A stretch of DNA of 12,982 bases, taken from NCBI GenBank assembly GCA_017521065.1, contig JAFXEA010000073.1, positions 1-12,982 on the forward strand, written 5' to 3'. The stretch comes from Kiritimatiellia bacterium (GTDB lineage Bacteria; Verrucomicrobiota; Kiritimatiellia; RFP12; UBA1067). The notes below the pieces were generated by a model. The model worked only from the letters and a program-made list of their open reading frames with translations. It was not told where the DNA came from and did not search any database. The number at the start of each line of letters is the position of its first letter. The first letter of the stretch is position 1. A program made the translations under genes and the position numbers. Below, piece by piece: positions 6,593-12,982 of this stretch.

Positions 6593-6690
6593 AGGGTCAG
6601 TACGGGCGAAGGGCCAGTACGGACTTCTTCGAGGGTCAGTATGAACTTTGCAAAAGGTCAGTACGCACTTTTTTGTAGGGTTAGAACCCG
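6593..6690. repeat. Iteron-like array of about 22-bp repeats downstream of the ATPase gene
   Basis: Five related units start at about 6593, 6610, 6632, 6655 and 6677. The first four share A-GGG-TCAGTACG followed by CTT/T-rich sequence (AGGGTCAGTACG, AGGGCCAGTACG, AGGGTCAGTATG, AGGTCAGTACG). The fifth is diverged, reading AGGGTTAGAACCC. Spacing is 17 and then about 22-23 bp, two turns of B-DNA. Possible weaker units precede them (GTACG at about 6578). A short open frame crosses the array on the plus strand, but it is repeat sequence rather than a gene. The function is unknown; binding sites, a decayed element end or a genome-wide repeat family are all possible. Confidence 0.75.
6670..6689 (-). 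repeat. Right copy of the inverted motif (hairpin GGGTTCTAACCC)
   Basis: Read on the minus strand this is GGGT-TCTA-ACCC followed by TACAAAAA. It matches the plus-strand motif at 3797-3815. It lies 23 bp past the stop of the esterase gene, where a terminator might be expected. However, the tract following the stem in that direction is A-rich rather than U-rich, so an intrinsic terminator is not supported. Confidence 0.45.
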
Positions 6691-6711
6691 AACACCCGTC
6701 CCCACGGATTT

Positions 6712-7836
6712 TCATTTTGCCTTGTTCCCCTTAAGGTATTTTCTGAGGTTTTCGTAGAGCCACGGACGCGTCTCGGGGTTGCGTTGGAGTATACGGCAGT
6801 GCGAATGGGGCTCAAGCCTGGCGACAAACGGCACGCCCGCTTGAGTAAGGCCGTTCGTAAGCGTTATGTAGTTCTGCGTGGCGACGATGCCGTCCATCCT
6901 GACAGACTCCGGCGGAGTTTCTTTCGAGCCTACGAGCTTCCAGAGCTCCGCATAGGTCTCGGCCGGACCGTTCTTCGTACGCTTGAACGTTCCGCTCGTC
7001 TTGACGCTGCCGGTATCACCGTACAGGCAGATCGTCGGAGGACACTTCCCGTTGAGCAGCGAGATTGGAGAGTATTTCGTGAGCCGTTCGCCTGTCACCC
7101 GGAAATCCTCCTTCCCGAACCGTCCGCCGGCCAGAACGCAAAGCAGCCCATAGCAGTTCTTGAACGAGCCCTTCTGCCAGTCAAGCCCAGCCACTATGAA
7201 CTCGGGGCTTGCGATATCGCTCGGACCGCAGTCGCTGAACACGCAGGCGACGGGAATCGAGTGCTTCAGCCCCAAGCCGAGGACGGACGGATTCGCCCCG
7301 TCGTACGCATAGAGAAGCGAGAGATGCCCGCCCGCCGAACTGCCGCCGATCGCGATGCGCGGAATGGAGATTCCAATGGCCTTCGCGAGACCCGGGAGAT
7401 GCGAGACCATCGCATCGATGTCCGCAAGCATTTCATCGAAGGTGTGAACTCCTCCATTCTTGGCGCTGCAAAGCGCATAGTTCATCGATGCGACCGCAAA
7501 ACCCTGTTCGGCCATCTCGGCGAACAGCTTGACGCGACGTCCCTCCTTGTTGCCGGTTCTCCATGCACCGCCGTGCACAAACAGGAAGAACGGAGCGGTG
7601 CGATTGATTTCGCCGACATTCCCAGGCAAATAAAGGTCGTACGTCTGCGCGGAATTCGCATCCTTTGTCCCCTTGCCCAACTGCCGCCCGCCGTACTGAA
7701 GGTCATTGCACACGTACGCCTTCGAGCACCATGGAATCTTCGCAGCATTGAGTCGAATCGACGGCATGGGTACATCTCCGGCACGCGCCACAAATGCAGC
7801 CACCAACACAGTAAAGCCAAATATTATACGATTCAT
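6712..7836 (-). CDS. Exported alpha/beta-hydrolase (BD-FAE/carbohydrate-esterase type)
   Basis: This protein has 374 residues. Residues 1-19 form a signal peptide (MNRIIFGFTVLVAAFVARA). TYDLYLP (65-71) leads to the oxyanion-hole motif HGGAW (88-92). The nucleophile elbow is GSSAG at 165-169 with Ser167 as catalytic serine. Asp274 in LYGDTGS is the likely acid and His344 or His346 (EPHSHC) the base. Enzymes of this shape remove acetyl, feruloyl or other ester groups, often from plant polysaccharides, but the substrate cannot be read from sequence. The start ATG follows the DUF4091 gene's TAA by one base. Its ribosome-binding purines (AAAGAAAGAGAGGAAAG) lie inside the last codons of that gene, so the two are translationally coupled and presumably work on the same substrate. 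The C-terminal end is complete. Confidence 0.85.
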   Translation of the reverse strand: MNRIIFGFTVLVAAFVARAGDVPMPSIRLNAAKIPWCSKAYVCNDLQYGGRQLGKGTKDANSAQTYDLYLPGNVGEINRTAPFFLFVHGGAWRTGNKEGRRVKLFAEMAEQGFAVASMNYALCSAKNGGVHTFDEMLADIDAMVSHLPGLAKAIGISIPRIAIGGSSAGGHLSLLYAYDGANPSVLGLGLKHSIPVACVFSDCGPSDIASPEFIVAGLDWQKGSFKNCYGLLCVLAGGRFGKEDFRVTGERLTKYSPISLLNGKCPPTICLYGDTGSVKTSGTFKRTKNGPAETYAELWKLVGSKETPPESVRMDGIVATQNYITLTNGLTQAGVPFVARLEPHSHCRILQRNPETRPWLYENLRKYLKGNKAK

Positions 7837-7837
7837 T

Positions 7838-10348
7838 TTACTTTCCTCTCTTTCTTTGCAATTCTAAAATCAGATCCGCCATCTGCCGGCGTGCTGCGTT
7901 GTAGTCGGCAATCGAACTCTTCGCAGATGTGCGGATTGAGTCCAGCACCTTTGCCGCCGCCATGTCTCCATGCTTTTCGCAAGCCGATTTCGCCAGCCTG
8001 AAATACAGGGCATCGATGATTCCGTCGCGTATATTCTCGAGACGGATGCAGCTGACCGGGTGGTAGATTTCGCCATCCTTGCGGATATAGACGAGCATAG
8101 TGTCAATCTGCCGATCCGGCGGCAGTTCGGGGATGCTGTACTTTTTGTTGTAGCCGCTGTAGCCGGTCCTGAAGCCGAGGTTCGGCCTGATTCCGGCAGT
8201 CCAGCATGTGTAACCATCAAGCCCGTCAATGATAAGCGCCTCCCATGGCTCGCTGCGAGCCTGCAACGGAAGAGTACGACCCGCCCACGATGCCTTGTTC
8301 ATGTAGCGGCTCACCTTCACGCCCTTCGACCTCAGGTAAGCGATATCACGCTGACCCTCTTCCCCTCCGCGATAGGCCGCTGTGGAGAACGTAAAGTCGG
8401 TGAAGCCTTCCGCCGCCGGCTTGATATCCCAATATGACGTGCCGGACGGAATCATCATCACTCTCAGGGACGGTACCAGTTCCCGCAGCCGCTTGGCTAC
8501 CGGGAGATACACAAGTGACCGGTCTTCATCGCCAAGCTTGTAGATGAAGTCGTCCGATTCGATACCAACCTTCGCCAACGCCTCCATCATCGCCGGAAAG
8601 TACTCACTCTTCAAATTGCCGCCACGACTGCTCACCACAGCGCGCAGGTTGTACTTCGCGCAAGCGGCCAGACGCTCGTCCATCTTCCACGCGGAGAGAT
8701 CCACTTTCACGCGTCCGGACGGAGGAACAGGAATTGGGCTTACCATCCATTCGGCATAACGCGCCCATTGCTCCTCGCGCGTCTTCAGCTTCGAACCACC
8801 GATGGCGACCGCATCCTTTCCGTTCACGCATTTCCCGTCCAGATAGACAGGTGGATGCTCAAACGAAACGTCTGTCATATAGTGGTCGCGGAGAAACTCC
8901 GCCCATTCTTCGGCGGATGCGCCACCCCATGGAATAGTCGTGAAGAGATATACGCTGAACGGGCGGGTCTCAGCGAGCGGAAGTTCAAGGTTGATGACTT
9001 TCGCCGCAACCCTCAGACGAGTCACAACCGCGCCGCCAGCCTTTATCGCCACCATCCCGGAATAATCGCCAGGCTTCGCTCCGCGCGTATCAAGATAAAG
9101 CCGGAAGAGGGAAGATTCCCCCGCCTTGAACGACTGAGGAGTACGCACTCGCTCTACGATCTCAGGATATGAGAGGCGCACTTCGCGACCATGATTGCTG
9201 ATATCAGCCGGCGGATGCAAGAACGCAAATCGCGCAACATGAAGTCGAGACGAAGGGATGCGGCAACCCTTGCCAGCGAGATCGGATATTTCGAATGTAA
9301 CGTCTTTCGCCGCCTTTGGAGCGGAAAGAGCAAACGAACGGTGCGTCGTCTCGTTGACCGCAGAGATGTAGTCAAGCGACACACCCTTGTCGTGCAAATC
9401 GAGGGCGAGCCCCAAGATGTCCGCCTGTGCCGCCGGCGTCTCCCCGAAAAGCGCATCTGGATCCCACGGCTGTGCAAGAAGCTTCGGAAGCCCAGTTATC
9501 GCGGCTATCCTTGCCGAGAGCTTTTCGACACGTTCGGAGTCCTTCCGCTTGCGTTCTTCCGCCAATGCGCCAAGGAAGGAGATGTATCCGCGCTCATCGC
9601 CCTTGGCGACAGAGTCGACGGACGGCTTCTCGCCATAAGCCGCCTCGAACACGGCGATCTCGTGCGCCGAAGCCTTCGCAAAGCTGCCGATGGCGACATA
9701 GCCCATGTCATCCACGTTCTTGAAGCCGTTTCCACCGGCAAGCGACCATATCGCCGCACGCTTCAAACCTTTTACGTTGGTCGGTACGCTCATGCACACA
9801 TTCATCCGTATCATGTCGGAAAACTTGTAGTGCTTGCGCTCAATCGAAACGAATGGGATACGGACTTCAGCCTGCCATCCGTTCGAGTCGGCCTTTGCCA
9901 CCCCTTCCCAATCTGGCGTTACAAACGAATCCCCGTCCGCACCATCCTGACGGTCGCCGTTTGCGGCTATAGAAAACTGGTAGAATCCGTTCGCGCTCTT
10001 TGACCTGGCGAAGAAGAACTCGACTACGCTGTTGCCATGCCATATATCCCCGTCACGGCGGACGTGTTTCTTTGCAATGCGATACTGCCCGTCAACTCGC
10101 CAAGCGACATATAGATTCAGGCGGTCACGCTTCAGGGCGAATCGGCACTTTACGGAAGTCTGAGGCTGTCCGTCCAGATCCAGAAAATCCTCATGCCACG
10201 ACATCCGTCCCCAGTCGGAAAAGTCACCGTCAATGGTTAGCGGCTTCTTACCCCACGGAAGTTCGATGGCCTTGAGCGTTGCCGGAAGCGTTGCTTGTGC
10301 AGCAACCGACAATGCCATCACCAGCAAAAGAACAAGCGATTTCTTCAT
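7838..10348 (-). CDS. Exported CBM9-like plus DUF4091/GH123-like glycosidase-type protein
   Basis: This protein has 836 residues from ATG 10346-10348, chosen because MKKSLVLLLVMALSVAAQA is a textbook signal peptide. An open frame continues 21 codons upstream to a TTG but adds only a charged leader. Residues about 35-225 look like a CBM9/DOMON-type carbohydrate-binding domain (LTIDGDFSDWGRM, VVEFFFAR, GWQAEVRIPF). Residues about 440-780 match the GH123/DUF4091 style: KPGDYSGMVAIKAG, a central barrel-like region, DGLDGYTCWTAG near 735, and the DUF4091 signature SCIRLENIRDGIIDALYFRL. GH123-like enzymes act on amino sugars, but the catalytic pair cannot be placed here with certainty. The ribosome-binding site is weak (GGAG 16 nt upstream) and no good promoter is seen, so transcription from the upstream beta-helix gene is plausible. 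It is coupled to the following esterase gene. Confidence 0.8.
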   Translation of the reverse strand: MKKSLVLLLVMALSVAAQATLPATLKAIELPWGKKPLTIDGDFSDWGRMSWHEDFLDLDGQPQTSVKCRFALKRDRLNLYVAWRVDGQYRIAKKHVRRDGDIWHGNSVVEFFFARSKSANGFYQFSIAANGDRQDGADGDSFVTPDWEGVAKADSNGWQAEVRIPFVSIERKHYKFSDMIRMNVCMSVPTNVKGLKRAAIWSLAGGNGFKNVDDMGYVAIGSFAKASAHEIAVFEAAYGEKPSVDSVAKGDERGYISFLGALAEERKRKDSERVEKLSARIAAITGLPKLLAQPWDPDALFGETPAAQADILGLALDLHDKGVSLDYISAVNETTHRSFALSAPKAAKDVTFEISDLAGKGCRIPSSRLHVARFAFLHPPADISNHGREVRLSYPEIVERVRTPQSFKAGESSLFRLYLDTRGAKPGDYSGMVAIKAGGAVVTRLRVAAKVINLELPLAETRPFSVYLFTTIPWGGASAEEWAEFLRDHYMTDVSFEHPPVYLDGKCVNGKDAVAIGGSKLKTREEQWARYAEWMVSPIPVPPSGRVKVDLSAWKMDERLAACAKYNLRAVVSSRGGNLKSEYFPAMMEALAKVGIESDDFIYKLGDEDRSLVYLPVAKRLRELVPSLRVMMIPSGTSYWDIKPAAEGFTDFTFSTAAYRGGEEGQRDIAYLRSKGVKVSRYMNKASWAGRTLPLQARSEPWEALIIDGLDGYTCWTAGIRPNLGFRTGYSGYNKKYSIPELPPDRQIDTMLVYIRKDGEIYHPVSCIRLENIRDGIIDALYFRLAKSACEKHGDMAAAKVLDSIRTSAKSSIADYNAARRQMADLILELQRKRGK

Positions 10349-10426
10349 ACCGTAAAGTCGTGAACTCCGCCTTGCAGATTCAGAACCCCTTATGTACCTT
10401 GGTAATTTCAAAACCTGGCAGAGGGA

Positions 10427-10618
10427 TTACCTCACCTGGAAAACGAATCCTATATATCCATTCAACGTTTGAATCGTACACGGACCTTCAAGCGTATACG
10501 AGAAAATATCAGTCGAACTCTCGGTAATCTTAGTCTGCGAACCGCCGTCCGGAGTATAGACGAGCTCGTAACGCGTATTCCGATCTGACGACTTAGGCGT
10601 CACCGACACAGCAACCGA
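10427..10618 (-). pseudogene. In-frame C-terminal tail of the beta-helix protein, cut off by TAG
   Basis: Directly after the TAG at 10619-10621, the same frame stays open for 63 codons to TAA at 10427-10429. It reads SVAVSVTPKSS, YELVYTPDGGS, then a beta-rich end YIGFVFQVR. Alternating hydrophobic and polar residues suggest the closing beta-sandwich domain of the upstream protein, and VVVPEG-stop-SVAVSV reads as one continuous strand. A GTG four codons in (10607-10609) with GGAAGG 13 nt before it could restart translation, but a free 60-residue fragment without a signal peptide makes little sense. A single base change, for example from GAG or CAG, would explain the stop. A base-calling error cannot be excluded. 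Confidence 0.65.
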
Positions 10619-12982
10619 CTAGCCTTCCGGCACGACAACGTTCCGCAGGGTATTTGTCGTCACATTCGGTCCCATCTCCTCAATCCTTCCGCGCGAGCCC
10701 AGCATTCTGGCAAAATCACCGCGGAAATCATATTCACCGCAGCCGATATCGATCTTGCCATTATAGACGCGCTGACCGTCAGCAACGTCACGATCATTCC
10801 GGAACTGCTCAAACTGAGTGGGGAAGTACGTATCGTAGTAGTCATTGACACCGGCATCTATGAGCACAGACGCCGTCTTCGGACGGAGATCGTCACCGAG
10901 ATTGTCGTCCTTGGCGACATTGTAGAAACATGTATTGTTCTCATCGACAATCGATGCATCATCAACCCCAGAATCTTCACGTATTCTTGCAAAAGCACAA
11001 TTATTCAAACTAAATTTATAACCTTTATTCTTATCAGGCATGCTCGCCGCTGTAATATACGAATTATAGGCAGATATATTAGCCCACGCTCGCGCACCGC
11101 CTTTCGCAATGGTGGAGTTCAGGATAATTGACTTACCCCTGCAATAATATGCATAGTCTTCACCACCGTCAACATAGCAGTCGACAATGCTCGTCTTGTC
11201 TAATATCTGGTAGTTTCCGCCATTTTTGTCATTAGTATGCACATAACAACGAATAAGCCAGCCGTGGCTCTCATCTGAGTACGCTACACTGCCACGATTG
11301 CCAGTACCATTCCCCGTTATCTCACAATCGATTAATGCCGCCGATTCTTTAAGGTAAGCGCCGCCCCCGCACGTACGCGCCGCTTTGGCATCTTCCGTAT
11401 TGTCCGTGCGTCCACCTGTCAGCTTGAAGCCTCGCACATAGCCATTTTTCTCCACCGTAACGCAACGGACGGCATTTGGTCCATTACCGTACTTGTCCGC
11501 AGTCTCTGAAGTTGTATCGGAAGCACCCTTGATGATCGTTTCCTTGAGCGGCCACTCGTCCGCAACAAGTCCCACGCCTGCCTTGACGGTGACGCGGCTA
11601 TTGGCGCTCGCATATTCCTCGCCTTCCGCAAAGGAATCGTATATTCCTGCCGCCGCATGGACGACATGACCGGCATTCTCCGTTGCCAGCTCCATCGCCT
11701 TGTCGAGCGTTTTGCGCGGATAGTTCCTGTGATAGCCCTTGTTCGCGTTGTCTCCGTCCGGGCTTACGTACCAGTCCTTCTGGTTTTCCTCATAGACGGC
11801 TTTGATTACATAATCTGTACCAAATTTCCATTTTAGCGATACGGTTACGGGATAATCATTCGTCGTGCCGCCAAACGAGTAAAATTCTCCATTAATCTCG
11901 ATACCGGCAAGCAGTTTTTCAGAAGTAAACTTACGAGAAAAAGTAAGTTCCTTATTGAAATCTTCATCAAACTGTTCCTCGCCAATCTCCGCTCCATCAA
12001 TTACAAGGGCGTTATCTTCATCGGAAATTGCCAATTTATACGTATCCATTCCTTGAAACTCACCGCAGCCGACATCAATCTTTCCGTTAACCACACGTTC
12101 ACCGCCGTAATAATCTTTGCCGCATTCATCAAGCCACGCCTGCTTCCACCCGTTGGTTGCTTCAGCATAATTTTCAAGAGTTCCGCCGTCAATCGCTTGC
12201 GAATTTACCGACGGACGAAAGGTTGCTGGATCATAAGGAGCCGTCTTGCTATTAACCACCCGGCAATTATCATCAACCACTGTGCAGCCGTCATAGAATT
12301 CAAAATAAGAGAATGTATTGTAATGATAAGACTTGGAGTCATTGGCATTTTGATCGGAATATGATGCACCCTCTCCGATATAAAGGCAATTCCTGACACA
12401 TCCATTTTGCCGAAAGTAACTATTCCCTGAAAAAGTACAGTTATAGGCATAACAAGTTCTGTAAAATGATCGATCAGACTCCACTAGCGAATCTATAATT
12501 TTCGTCTTAGAATCCCCCAGATACCCTCTGTTATAAGATACAAACCTACACCTAAGTGCAGTTCCTCCATTCATTGTACCGCCTCGAGTTGACTTATAGC
12601 AGCCATTATTCGAAAAATCACACTCCACAAGCAATCCTGCACCAAGTGAGGCTCCGCCAAACTCTTCTTCAGCGCCAGTACGTCCATCCTGCAAGGTAAA
12701 GCCTTTCACAATGCCACAAGCATAATCAGCTCCCTTTGGCACATCGAGAAAGAATACACAACGAACAGCACCGTTAGTATAGGCATTCTTGCTTGGATCT
12801 TTAGAAGAATAGTCACCACCCGATCCCGTGATAAATGTTGCCGAACGCGCTCCGCTTGCCTTCAGCGCAACACCTGCCTTCACCTGAACGCGGTTGATCG
12901 TTTTTCCCTCTCCGTTAACGGTACCGCCTTCATTGTAGTTACCCTCCGCCGCCCAGACGGTATCGCCCGCAACGACGCGCTC
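10619..12982 (-). CDS. Large modular right-handed beta-helix surface protein (5' end outside window)
   Basis: The frame is open through the window edge, giving 787 visible residues; the GTG at 12883 is internal, not a start. Two homologous modules can be seen. Module 1 (about residues 1-315) contains VQVKAGVALKASG, a beta-helix with many short Cys/Asn-rich turns, and VNGKIDVGCGEF. A linker (about 316-400) looks like a small beta domain. Module 2 (about 402-755) opens with WYVSPDGDNANKG, typical of choice-of-anchor-Q-like or PL-type helices, and repeats VTVKAGVGLVADE and YNGKIDIGCGEY. Such proteins are usually secreted or surface-anchored adhesins or polysaccharide-binding proteins. No catalytic motif is seen. 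It ends at a TAG that appears to cut off 63 further in-frame codons. Its middle part is visibly more AT-rich than the downstream glycosidase gene. Confidence 0.75.
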   Translation of the reverse strand, partial: ERVVAGDTVWAAEGNYNEGGTVNGEGKTINRVQVKAGVALKASGARSATFITGSGGDYSSKDPSKNAYTNGAVRCVFFLDVPKGADYACGIVKGFTLQDGRTGAEEEFGGASLGAGLLVECDFSNNGCYKSTRGGTMNGGTALRCRFVSYNRGYLGDSKTKIIDSLVESDRSFYRTCYAYNCTFSGNSYFRQNGCVRNCLYIGEGASYSDQNANDSKSYHYNTFSYFEFYDGCTVVDDNCRVVNSKTAPYDPATFRPSVNSQAIDGGTLENYAEATNGWKQAWLDECGKDYYGGERVVNGKIDVGCGEFQGMDTYKLAISDEDNALVIDGAEIGEEQFDEDFNKELTFSRKFTSEKLLAGIEINGEFYSFGGTTNDYPVTVSLKWKFGTDYVIKAVYEENQKDWYVSPDGDNANKGYHRNYPRKTLDKAMELATENAGHVVHAAAGIYDSFAEGEEYASANSRVTVKAGVGLVADEWPLKETIIKGASDTTSETADKYGNGPNAVRCVTVEKNGYVRGFKLTGGRTDNTEDAKAARTCGGGAYLKESAALIDCEITGNGTGNRGSVAYSDESHGWLIRCYVHTNDKNGGNYQILDKTSIVDCYVDGGEDYAYYCRGKSIILNSTIAKGGARAWANISAYNSYITAASMPDKNKGYKFSLNNCAFARIREDSGVDDASIVDENNTCFYNVAKDDNLGDDLRPKTASVLIDAGVNDYYDTYFPTQFEQFRNDRDVADGQRVYNGKIDIGCGEYDFRGDFARMLGSRGRIEEMGPNVTTNTLRNVVVPEG

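Noticed and set aside
6784..8001. A 405-codon plus-strand open frame
   Set aside because: It runs antisense across the esterase and the end of the DUF4091 gene. It is Arg-rich and featureless, as expected for a shadow frame.
9191..10003. A 270-codon plus-strand open frame
   Set aside because: It is antisense to the CBM9/DUF4091 gene and has no family features.
10349..10411. Earlier start for the DUF4091 gene at a TTG near 10411
   Set aside because: It would put a charged 21-residue leader before an otherwise ideal signal peptide.
10619..10621. TAG reassigned as a sense codon
   Set aside because: TAG ends ychF, the GH28-like gene and the ATPase gene at sensible family lengths in this same window.

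Overview
The window looks like part of a chromosome from a PVC-group bacterium, most plausibly a gut-type Kiritimatiellota/Verrucomicrobiota relative. This is inference from gene content: secreted carbohydrate-active enzymes, a DUF4091/GH123-like protein, a GH28-like beta-helix enzyme, a giant modular beta-helix surface protein, and many predicted signal peptides. There is no rRNA or tRNA, so the taxonomy is unproven. No CRISPR array, transposase, integrase or RNA gene is visible.

Layout. (1) 1-363, plus strand: the C-terminal end of the translation-associated ATPase YchF, the one housekeeping gene. (2) 432-3239, minus strand: a two-gene operon with its own promoter near 3284-3313. It encodes a predicted lipoprotein of the endonuclease/exonuclease/phosphatase fold, then an exported S66 (LD-carboxypeptidase/MccF) peptidase fused behind a beta-propeller-like region. 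The operon converges on ychF, with a short hairpin between them. (3) 3240-3930: a repeat-rich, AT-rich intergenic stretch with 14-nt direct repeats, a 33-nt tandem repeat, a 7-nt-periodic tract and several small hairpins. (4) 3931-5256, minus strand: an exported GH28-like beta-helix protein with a clear promoter. (5) 5419-6540, plus strand: a divergently transcribed STAND/AAA-type ATPase (ATPase_2, COG1672-like). Its perfect TATAAT box lies so close to the ATG that the mRNA is probably leaderless, and a palindrome plus a direct repeat sit at the promoter. (6) 6541-6711: a roughly 22-bp-periodic repeat array behind the ATPase. (7) 6712-12982, minus strand: a large modular beta-helix protein truncated by the window edge, then a CBM9-like plus DUF4091 protein, then a BD-FAE-type esterase that is translationally coupled to it (TAA, one base, ATG).

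How the genes work together. Blocks 4 and 7 read as an exported polysaccharide-processing inventory: a GH28-like lyase/hydrolase fold, a GH123/DUF4091-like glycosidase and an esterase that could remove acyl groups. No SusC/SusD-type transporter or sulfatase is in view. The S66 and phosphatase-fold pair may act on cell-envelope or external material. The ATPase with its flanking repeats is the odd component. It is isolated between metabolic genes and has unusual expression signals, and a related inverted motif occurs left of the GH28 gene and right of the ATPase.

The two most checkable oddities are an in-frame TAG that separates the modular beta-helix protein from a readable 63-codon C-terminal tail, and the ATPase with its repeat array and promoter palindrome. 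The second could be an undescribed repeat-associated cassette, but nothing here proves mobility or a defence role.
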